Shown: one piece after another, positions 1 to 5,549 of the stretch | How the letters are laid out: every line of letters starts with the position of its first letter | How positions within the stretch are numbered: the first letter of the stretch is position 1 | Source: Acidobacterium sp. | GTDB lineage: Bacteria > Acidobacteriota > Terriglobia > Terriglobales > Acidobacteriaceae | Direction: 5' to 3' | Length of the DNA stretch: 6,752 nt | NCBI GenBank assembly: GCA_003152595.1 | Contig: PMAM01000194.1 | Coordinates: forward strand, 1 to 6,752 | Notes under the pieces: generated by a model | What the model was told of the DNA's origin: nothing | Database searches by the model: none | What the model saw: only the letters and a program-made list of their open reading frames with translations | Made by a program: the position numbers and the translations under genes

Positions 1-68
1 CGCGGCGCCACGCGCACCAGAAAGCTCGCTCCCTGCGCTGTCTCCCGCACTGGCACCCGCATCGTCAT
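1..68 (-). CDS. DUF167 / YggU-family protein, N-terminal fragment (runs off left edge)
   Basis: The minus strand opens a reading frame with ATG at 68-66, overlapping the yggS stop as ATGA. A second in-frame ATG lies at 62-60. Only 22 codons are inside the window. They end in ASFLVRVAP, which matches the first beta strand of DUF167 (YggU) proteins, where a short N-terminus leads into a strand of the form L-x-(I/V)-x-(V/P)-x-P-(R/K)-A. The following partial codon (cg) is compatible with the expected Arg. DUF167 is a small family of about 100 residues with no firmly assigned function, and it is often encoded near yggS. The ATGA overlap suggests translational coupling to yggS. With so few residues visible the family call is an inference; that a gene starts here is more secure. 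Confidence 0.58.
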   Translation of the reverse strand, partial: MTMRVPVRETAQGASFLVRVAP

Positions 69-778
69 CCCGCCACCGCGCGCGCCCCGAACAAAGCCGT
101 CCCAATCCGCACCAGTGTCGATCCTTCCTCAATCGCAATCTCAAAATCCCCCGACATCCCCATCGACAACTCGCGAAAATCCAGGCCCGCGTGTTTCTGC
201 CCCAGCGATTCGCGCAGCGCCCGCAATCTTCTAAAACACGCCCGCGCCGTCTCCGGATTTTCATCCAGCGGCGCAATCGTCATCAGCCCGCGCATCGCCA
301 GATGCGGCAGCTCCGGCAATCGTTCCAGCAACGAGCGCAGCTCGGAATCCTCCGGCGCAAGCCCCGTCTTGTTCGGCTCATCGCTCAACTTGATCTCCAC
401 CAGCACCGGCAGCCTCTTTCCCATCTTTCCCGCAGCCTCGTTCAGCCGCTCTGCCACGCGCACAGAATCGACGCTGTCCACGCCATCGAAAATTTCCGCC
501 GCCTTCGCCGTCTTGTTCGACTGCAGATGTCCGATCAGGTGTACCGCTGTGTCTTCAACGCCCAACTTCGCCAGCCGCGCGCGCTTTGCTTCAAACTCCT
601 GCACGCGATTCTCGCCGAACAGCCTCATCCCCGCGCGCGCCGCTTCTGCCAGCGACTCTGCCGGATGCATCTTCGAGACGCCCATCAGCTGCACATCCTC
701 GCGCGCGCGTCCTGCGCGACGGCATGCCGCCGCAATCTTCTGCTCCACCGTCTCCAGCCGCTCCTCGAAGCCGCCCAC
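65..778 (-). CDS. yggS: YggS/PROSC family pyridoxal phosphate homeostasis protein
   Basis: This is a single-domain, alanine-racemase-like fold III PLP protein. The family binds PLP without known catalysis and keeps vitamin B6 and amino/keto-acid pools balanced in the cytosol. From the GTG at 778 it has 237 residues, the usual family length. Visible motifs are VSK with the PLP lysine at K36 (the same number as in E. coli YggS), FGENRVQE at 54-61, HLIGHLQSNK at 80-89, the MRGLMTI strand at 162-168, and the phosphate-binding SMGMSGDFEIAIEEGST at 205-221 followed by VRIGTALFG. GTG is chosen because no ATG lies in frame near the expected N-terminus and the family N-terminus (ERLETVEQKIAAACRRAGR) begins right after it. 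An in-frame ATG at 955 would add 59 unrelated residues and overlap the divergent gene. A weak GGAA lies just upstream. The downstream partner is the DUF167 gene. Confidence 0.95.
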   Translation of the reverse strand: MGGFEERLETVEQKIAAACRRAGRAREDVQLMGVSKMHPAESLAEAARAGMRLFGENRVQEFEAKRARLAKLGVEDTAVHLIGHLQSNKTAKAAEIFDGVDSVDSVRVAERLNEAAGKMGKRLPVLVEIKLSDEPNKTGLAPEDSELRSLLERLPELPHLAMRGLMTIAPLDENPETARACFRRLRALRESLGQKHAGLDFRELSMGMSGDFEIAIEEGSTLVRIGTALFGARAVAG

Positions 779-931
779 GTTTCCATGGTAGGCGACGCAC
801 AGCTCCGGCAGATGTAAATGCCCGCAGTAACCCGTCTGAATGTAAAATCCTTCAACTTCCGGCAACTCTGCACCTGATCCAGGGCATCCTGGCTCACAGC
901 GATAGAACTCCAGCAGGCCAGGAAATTGAGA

Positions 932-1270
932 ATGCGCTCGGTCGTTCTGATCCACGGTTGGCTCCAGGGCAATGGGCGGCAGGAGCCCTGCGAGATGCTC
1001 GCCATGCGGGATGTCCCCAGCGTCCCAGGTCCCGCTGTCTTCTCCCGCTGCAGCGTGATGGAGGCTCCCCTCGATCTCCCCGACGGCGACTACACCGTCA
1101 CCTTCGACGGTTACATCGTCCCCGCCAGGAAAGAAGCCGGCCTGTGGATTCCCGACGGAGCCACCGCCGCTCTCGCTTCCACGGGAAAGAATTCCGATCC
1201 GTCCCAGCCCTCCTCCAGCATTGCGGAAGCCGCCGAGATTCTCTCGGTTCTCAGGAAACGCGTAGCCTGA
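932..1270 (+). CDS. Hypothetical protein, 112 residues, probably lineage-restricted
   Basis: I do not recognise a named family. The ATG at 932 gives 112 residues and has an AGGA about 8 bases upstream; a TTG at 926 is an alternative but sits too close to that site. The first 75 residues look like a compact, mostly beta domain: VVLIHGWLQG, then PGPAVFSRCSVMEAP, then LPDGDYTVTFDGYIVPARK and GLWIPDG. The tail from about 80 is polar (Ser, Lys, Pro) and ends in a short helix, AEAAEILSVLRKRV. There are two cysteines (C20, C41), no signal peptide and no membrane segment, so it is probably cytosolic. The opening VVLIHGW resembles an alpha/beta-hydrolase start, but the protein is too short and lacks a nucleophile elbow, so I do not make that call. 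It diverges from yggS and converges on the c-di-GMP gene, 18 bases away. The protein-like strand pattern and the Shine-Dalgarno sequence support a real gene. Confidence 0.62.
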   Translation: MRSVVLIHGWLQGNGRQEPCEMLAMRDVPSVPGPAVFSRCSVMEAPLDLPDGDYTVTFDGYIVPARKEAGLWIPDGATAALASTGKNSDPSQPSSSIAEAAEILSVLRKRVA

Positions 1271-1288
1271 CTGGGCGCGGCCGGCAAC

Positions 1289-4200
1289 CTACTGCGCGGC
1301 AGTATCCTGCAGCAGTCCGTTCATCTGTTCGAGCAGCGCGTCGCGCAGGCTGCGCAGTTGCTTCACCTGGCCGGTAACGTCGGCTCCTGTCGCCGAGGGC
1401 TCCCAGGCCGACGCAACATCGGCCAGTGCATGCACTTCCTGGTGCAGCTGGTCGATCCGCTGAAACGCGGCGCTGCTTCCCATGGGATTGTTGCGTTCGC
1501 TGTCCAGCCAGCGCCCCAGGCGGCACCGGTGCGGGTCCAGCGTCGGCGGTAACCGGCGTGTGCCCAGCAGAAAGGCTTCCAGGCCTGCAACCCACCCCCG
1601 GTGGGCCACCGCGGCGTGCATCAGGCTCCGTTTGCGCGGCGCCACTGATGCCACGTTCACCCACATCGGGTCAGGGTTCCACACCGTGGACCACGCCGGC
1701 AAATCCTCGCCCGGCATCGGCAGCGCGATCCCGTTTCCCTGTCCGTAAACGCAACCCAGCTGCAGCAACAGCCGCCCATGATCCGCCGTTTCCACGCCCT
1801 CGGCAATGGCCAGCCGGTCGAAGGCCGTTGCCAGCCCCAGCACCCCTTCCAGAATGCTCAGGTCCTCCGGATCGTCCAGCACATCGCGCACAAAGCTGCG
1901 GTCGATCTTCAGCGTGTTCACCGGCAGCCGCTTAAAGTACGTCAGCGACGAATAGCCAGTGCCGAAGTCGTCGAGCGCAATCGATACCCCCAGGTCGCGA
2001 CACGCCGCCAGCACGCCGGAAACCTGCGCAACATCCCGCAGCGCGCTGGTCTCCAGCACCTCCAGCTCCAACCTTGAGGGGGAAATCTCCGGATGCGCGG
2101 CGAGCAGCGTGCGCAGCCGTTCGGTGAAATCCGGCTGCTGCAGATGATGCGCGGCGATGTTGACGCTCACCGGAATCTTCAGCCCGGCCGCGGTCCACCG
2201 CTCCAGTTGCGTCAGCGCGTGGTCGATCACCCATTCGCCAATGCGATCGATCAGCGGATGATTTTCGATCACCGGCAAAAACTCCCCGGGCAGCAACGTT
2301 CCGCGCCTGGGGTGATTCCAGCGAATCAAAGCCTCGGCGCTCGTCAGCGCGCCGGTGCTCATGTGTACGCGAGGCTGATAGTGCAGAACAAACTCGTTGG
2401 CCACCAGACCCCGCCGGATCTGCGCCAGATCCTCATGAAACGTCCGGACGCTGATGTCGTGGGTCGGATCGAAGACCTGATACCGGTTCTTTCCCGCCAG
2501 CTTCGACTGATACATCGCCTGCCCGGCCTGCCGCAGCAGCTGCTCCGCGTCGATCTCCTCGGCCTGCGGATAAAACACCACCCCCATGCTTGCCGAGACC
2601 TGCATTCTGTTTTCGCCGCACATCTCCGGCTCAGAAGCGCAGGACAGCAGGCTCTCCAGAATCGGACTGGCCGCGGTGCCATCCGGCAGGTCCTGAAGAA
2701 GGGCGACAAATTCATCGCCTCCGATGCGCGCCAGCGTGTCCGTCTCCGGCAAAACATGCTTCATGCGCCGCGCCACACCCATCAGCAGCTGATCCCCGGC
2801 ATCCTGGCCATAGCTCTCGTTCACCGTGCGGAACCCGTCCAGATCGATACAGGCTACCGCCAGCATTTGCCCGCGCTGGCGCGCCTGAGCCATCGCCTGC
2901 TGCAGGCGATCGGTCAGCAGCGCTCGATTCGGCAGATTCGTCAGCGCATCGAAGTGCGCCATGCGCTCCAGCTGCTGCTCCTGCTCCTTGGTTTCCGACA
3001 CATCTGAAAACAGTGCCACGTAATGTTGCACTTTTAAGGTGCGATCGTACACGGCGCTGATCGTCAGCGATTCCGGATAAATCCTCCCGTTTTTTGCCTT
3101 ATTCCATACTTCCCCGGACCACTGGCCTTTCTCCGTCAGCGCCCGCCACATGTCCGCGTAGAACTCCTCGCTTTGCCGCCCCGATTTCAGCAGACGCGGA
3201 TTGCGCCCCAGCACTTCCGCCCGGTTGTAACCCGTGATCCGCGTGAACATCTCGTTTGCGTCCAGGATCGCCCCCTGCGGATCGCAGATCAGGATCCCTT
3301 CCTGGGCGTTCGTGAAAACGCTGGCCGCCAGCTGCAGTTGCTCCCTGTCCTTCTTCTGCTGCGTAATGTCTTCGGTAAAGATCAGCACTCCGCCAATCTC
3401 CCCAGTGGATGTGCGCCACGGATGCATCTCCCAGCGCAGCCACTGAATGGAGAAATCCGCCCGCACAAAGCGGTCCTCGTCGCAATACAGATCCTCCCCC
3501 GTCAGCGCCCGCCCGTGCAGCGCCTTCCACCGCTTCGGAATCTCCGGAAAAATCTCGTAGTGGGGTCGCCCGGTCAGCTCCTGCCCGCCCAGACCGTAAT
3601 CGTGTACCCAGCGCCGGCTCGCCGCGATGTACCGCATCTCCCGGTCGAACATCGAAATCGCCGCCGGAGCGTATTCGATGAACAGCTGGAACAGCTCGTT
3701 CGTTTCCCCCAGCTGCTGCCACGCATCGATCGGCTCGGTGATCTCAGGACAGATCCCGAACATCCCGACCACACTGCCATCGCCGGTTTTCAGAGGATAT
3801 TTCCGGTTGTCGATCCACCGATGCGATCCGTCGGCCGTCTCCACACGCTGCACCTCATGCGTGCTTCGCCCCTCCCGCAGAACCTCGTCGTCTCTCCGGA
3901 AAAGCGTGTCCGCCAGCGGCTCGGGATATACGTCATAGGGCGTCTTTCCAGCGAAATCGATGCCCGCTTCAGGATCCTCCGCCAGGGCAGCCATCTTCTT
4001 CGTCGCGCTCACGTATACCTGATCCTCATTCTTCAGGTACATGGCATCGTTCGTGTGATCCATCAGCGCGCGAAAACTGTTCGCGATCGATTCCAGCGCC
4101 GGGCTCACGGCCGCGCATCGACTCGTCAAATGCAGCTCGAGGATGGTCTCCCCTGCCGCCTCCCGTTTCTTCGTGAAGTCCGCCCGGACCGGCCGAATTC

Positions 4201-4426
4201 TACCGTCCGCGTGCCGGATGCGCAGGCTCACGCACCCGCATGGCTCGGATAAGTTCCGCGAGAATATCCCCGCGAGTATCTCCCTGTCTTCCGTATGAAT
4301 CCGATCCTGCAGCCGGACCCGCGAAGTTAGCCAGTCCTCGGCAGCGAAGCCCGTCAGCTTTTCCAGGGCGGCGTCAGCCGAAAGAAGCACGGGTGGATCG
4401 TTCAGCGCAAATCGTATCGTACCCAT
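1289..4426 (-). CDS. PAS-rich GGDEF-EAL c-di-GMP synthase/phosphodiesterase with C-terminal CZB zinc-binding domain
   Basis: A 1045-residue cytosolic signalling protein with no membrane segment. Domains in order: PAS-like 1-100 (LTGF, HTEDRE, HADGR), PAS 115-230, PAS 243-355 ending in TEDITQQ, PAS 365-478 (ITGYNRAEVLGRNPR), GGDEF about 484-655, EAL about 665-905, CZB about 930-1005, then a helical tail. The GGDEF domain keeps ARIGGDEF (569-573), metal Asp D528, N536 and D545, so it should make c-di-GMP from GTP. The inhibitory RxxD site reads PETD (P560-D563), so its Arg is missing. The EAL domain keeps E698, N756, E789, D819/D820 within DDFGTGYSS, K840, E876 and Q896, so it should hydrolyse c-di-GMP to pGpG. 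The CZB call rests on H942 (AHRGW), C968 (CRLGRWL), H995 and H999 (HQEVH), the 3His/1Cys zinc set of this family. ATG 4426 is the furthest upstream start, since an in-frame TGA lies 12 bases before it; the nearby GGAG is only 2 bases from the ATG. It appears monocistronic. Which ligands the PAS domains sense is not visible. Confidence 0.97.
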   Translation of the reverse strand: MGTIRFALNDPPVLLSADAALEKLTGFAAEDWLTSRVRLQDRIHTEDREILAGIFSRNLSEPCGCVSLRIRHADGRIRPVRADFTKKREAAGETILELHLTSRCAAVSPALESIANSFRALMDHTNDAMYLKNEDQVYVSATKKMAALAEDPEAGIDFAGKTPYDVYPEPLADTLFRRDDEVLREGRSTHEVQRVETADGSHRWIDNRKYPLKTGDGSVVGMFGICPEITEPIDAWQQLGETNELFQLFIEYAPAAISMFDREMRYIAASRRWVHDYGLGGQELTGRPHYEIFPEIPKRWKALHGRALTGEDLYCDEDRFVRADFSIQWLRWEMHPWRTSTGEIGGVLIFTEDITQQKKDREQLQLAASVFTNAQEGILICDPQGAILDANEMFTRITGYNRAEVLGRNPRLLKSGRQSEEFYADMWRALTEKGQWSGEVWNKAKNGRIYPESLTISAVYDRTLKVQHYVALFSDVSETKEQEQQLERMAHFDALTNLPNRALLTDRLQQAMAQARQRGQMLAVACIDLDGFRTVNESYGQDAGDQLLMGVARRMKHVLPETDTLARIGGDEFVALLQDLPDGTAASPILESLLSCASEPEMCGENRMQVSASMGVVFYPQAEEIDAEQLLRQAGQAMYQSKLAGKNRYQVFDPTHDISVRTFHEDLAQIRRGLVANEFVLHYQPRVHMSTGALTSAEALIRWNHPRRGTLLPGEFLPVIENHPLIDRIGEWVIDHALTQLERWTAAGLKIPVSVNIAAHHLQQPDFTERLRTLLAAHPEISPSRLELEVLETSALRDVAQVSGVLAACRDLGVSIALDDFGTGYSSLTYFKRLPVNTLKIDRSFVRDVLDDPEDLSILEGVLGLATAFDRLAIAEGVETADHGRLLLQLGCVYGQGNGIALPMPGEDLPAWSTVWNPDPMWVNVASVAPRKRSLMHAAVAHRGWVAGLEAFLLGTRRLPPTLDPHRCRLGRWLDSERNNPMGSSAAFQRIDQLHQEVHALADVASAWEPSATGADVTGQVKQLRSLRDALLEQMNGLLQDTAAQ
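1290..1304. terminator. Short hairpin over the stop codon of the c-di-GMP gene, possible weak terminator
   Basis: A perfect 6-base inverted repeat with a 3-base loop (TACTGC-GCG-GCAGTA) covers the TAG stop of the minus-strand gene and lies 20 bases beyond the stop of the plus-strand hypothetical gene. The two genes converge here, so a two-way terminator would make sense. There is no T-tract on either side, so it does not meet the usual intrinsic-terminator pattern, and part of the symmetry comes from the codons of the last residues. Confidence 0.2.
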
Positions 4427-4468
4427 GGCTCCAGCTCAGCCCGCTCTTCTCCGTCCGCTTGCCTGGAG

Positions 4469-4497
4469 GATATCTTTCAAAGATAGTCCAACGTCAA
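4469..4497 (-). promoter_or_regulatory. Candidate sigma-70-like promoter of the c-di-GMP gene
   Basis: Read on the minus strand, TTGACG (4497-4492, five of six matches to the -35 consensus) is followed after exactly 17 bases by GATATC (4474-4469, three of six matches to the -10 consensus). Transcription would begin near 4462 and give a leader of about 36 bases before the ATG at 4426. The -35 element is good and the spacing ideal, but the -10 element is poor, so an activator or another sigma factor may be involved. This is a pattern match only. Confidence 0.4.
4471..4485. promoter_or_regulatory. Perfect palindrome TATCTTT-C-AAAGATA, candidate operator
   Basis: Two 7-base arms are perfectly complementary around a single central base. 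The site covers the spacer and -10 region of the proposed promoter of the c-di-GMP gene, about 45-60 bases before its start codon. A dimeric regulator bound here would be placed to block or alter transcription. The AT-rich arms stand out against the GC-rich surroundings. The regulator is unknown, and the hairpin could alternatively act in RNA if transcription starts further upstream. Confidence 0.4.
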
Positions 4498-4563
4498 GCG
4501 GTATCTAAGTGTTAAGTCCAAATACAAAACTGCGGGTAACTTCCCATCGTTCCTCACTTATCG

Positions 4564-4573
4564 AACCGCGGTT
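4564..4573. promoter_or_regulatory. 10-base palindrome AACCGCGGTT, possible binding site
   Basis: A perfect two-fold symmetric decamer in the middle of the divergent intergenic region, flanked by near-symmetric CG and TCG. It could be a protein-binding site shared by the two divergent genes. A 10-base palindrome can arise by chance in a few kilobases, so this is weak. Confidence 0.18.
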
Positions 4574-4778
4574 TCGCTATCCGGGACGTAAGCGGCGCCC
4601 ATCCTTCAGATACGGGCCCAGCCGGACGCTCCAGTTGCCTGTCTCGCCACATCCCCTCGCCCCAAACCATCGTTTTTCAATCAATTGCAATCTCGCATCG
4701 GCGATACTGGTGATGGGACCCGCAAGCGCGATGAAAAGAACCGCAGCAATCACGGTTACAAAAGTCGATAGGGTACCC

Positions 4779-4785
4779 GGAGGAG
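4779..4785 (+). promoter_or_regulatory. Strong Shine-Dalgarno GGAGGAG for the HAD phosphatase gene
   Basis: This is the clearest ribosome binding site in the window. It lies 10 bases before a TTG (4796) and 13 bases before the ATG (4799) of the phosphatase gene. The spacing slightly favours TTG, the codon favours ATG, and the two starts differ by one residue. It confirms that translation begins here and not at a later internal start. Confidence 0.6.
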
Positions 4786-4798
4786 CACAGTACCGTTG

Positions 4799-5533
4799 AT
4801 GTCCCTCGAAACCAGGCCCGTCGTCCGTTGGACCCTTCCCGAATTGCGCCACGCCGCCCTTGACCCGGCCCCAGGAATCGCCGTCTTCGACTGCGATGGA
4901 ACCCTCTGGGACGGCGATGCCGGCCTCGGCTTCATGAACTGGTCTATCGAGGCGGGCGTTCTCTCTCGCGAAGCCAGCGGCTGGATCGACGCCCGCCACC
5001 GCCTCTACCGCCGCGGCGAAGTTTCCGAAGCCCAGATATGTGGCGAGATGGTTCAGATCTACGCCGGCCTCCGCGAAGACGAGCTCCGCCGCGCCGCCGC
5101 CCGCTACTTCACCATCCACGTCGAACCGCAAATCTTCCCCGAGATGCAAACCCTGGTCACCGACCTCCGCGACGCCGGCGCCGATATCTGGGCTGTCAGC
5201 TCCACCAACAACTGGGTCATCGAAGAAGGCGTCCGCCGCTTCGGCATTGGCCCCGAGCGCGTCCTCGCCGCGCAGGTTCACACCCGCGACGGCCTTATCA
5301 CCTCCGGCCTCATCGACGTTCCCACCGACGAAGGCAAAGCCGAAGCCCTCGACCGCGCCGGCATCCCCCACCCCGATCAGGTCTACGGCAACTCCATCCA
5401 CGACGCCGCCATGCTCGAGATCGCCGCGCGCGCCTTTCCCATCAACCCCACGCCCGCGCTCGCTGAAATCGCCGCTCAGCGTGGCTGGAGCGTCTACTAC
5501 CCCGACGCCGTCCTCGCCGACCACGCCAAATAG
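4799..5533 (+). CDS. HAD-superfamily (subfamily IB, SerB-like) phosphohydrolase
   Basis: A 244-residue cytosolic protein from the ATG at 4799. HAD motif I is FDCDGTLW with nucleophile D31 and acid/base D33. Motif II is WAVSSTNNW with the phosphate-contacting Ser at 134 or 135. Motif III is K180 in DEGKAEAL. Motif IV is YGNSIHDAAML (196-206). The helical cap between motifs I and II (about 40-125) is of the C1 type, as in phosphoserine and phosphocholine phosphatases, so the likely reaction is hydrolysis of a small phosphomonoester. The substrate cannot be read from the sequence. Motif IV has Asn (N198) where the family usually has the first Asp of GD-x3-D; D202 is kept and can still help hold Mg. 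A strong Shine-Dalgarno sequence precedes the gene. It is the first gene of a tight plus-strand run, with the binding-protein gene 16 bases downstream. SerB itself is possible but unproven. Confidence 0.9.
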   Translation: MSLETRPVVRWTLPELRHAALDPAPGIAVFDCDGTLWDGDAGLGFMNWSIEAGVLSREASGWIDARHRLYRRGEVSEAQICGEMVQIYAGLREDELRRAAARYFTIHVEPQIFPEMQTLVTDLRDAGADIWAVSSTNNWVIEEGVRRFGIGPERVLAAQVHTRDGLITSGLIDVPTDEGKAEALDRAGIPHPDQVYGNSIHDAAMLEIAARAFPINPTPALAEIAAQRGWSVYYPDAVLADHAK

Positions 5534-5549
5534 CCCCCACGAAACGACG

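Larger units (their letters stand above)
4427..4795. other. Divergent intergenic region between the c-di-GMP gene and the HAD phosphatase gene
   Basis: This 369-base stretch is visibly less GC-rich than the genes around it and carries no convincing protein gene. It must hold the promoters for both directions. On the minus-strand side there is a promoter-like pair and a perfect palindrome (4469-4497). In the middle there is a second palindrome (4564-4573). At the right end there is a strong Shine-Dalgarno sequence (4779-4785). Two weak open frames cross it: a 58-codon minus-strand frame (4577-4753, GTG start) that begins with a hydrophobic stretch, and a plus-strand frame ending in TGA at 4797-4799 that overlaps the next ATG as TGATG. 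Neither has a good ribosome site. I found no clear sigma-70 pair for the plus-strand operon. Confidence 0.7.

Noticed and set aside
191..817. Plus-strand frame of 208 codons opposite yggS
   Set aside because: Arg/Gln/Leu/His-rich shadow text. The minus strand carries every YggS motif.
932..1270. Alpha/beta-hydrolase call from the VVLIHGW opening of the hypothetical protein
   Set aside because: The protein has only 112 residues and no G-x-S-x-G elbow or catalytic triad. The resemblance is limited to seven residues.
2093..3007. 304-codon plus-strand frame inside the c-di-GMP gene, and a 359-codon one at 3173-4252
   Set aside because: Arg/Leu/Gln/His/Pro-rich shadows of the minus-strand gene, whose GGDEF, EAL and PAS motifs are intact over the same bases.
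4427..4795. Riboswitch (for example cobalamin) ahead of the phosphatase and BtuF-like genes
   Set aside because: I could not find a B12-box-like conserved segment or a leader structure with a terminator. The region shows only short palindromes.
5040..5549. In-frame extension of the binding-protein frame upstream to an ATG at 5040 (441 codons in all)
   Set aside because: The translated part is low-complexity Pro/Ser/Ala/Lys/Arg text lying fully on the phosphatase gene in another frame. Phosphatase motifs I-IV prove which frame is real, and the binding fold begins exactly at 5550.
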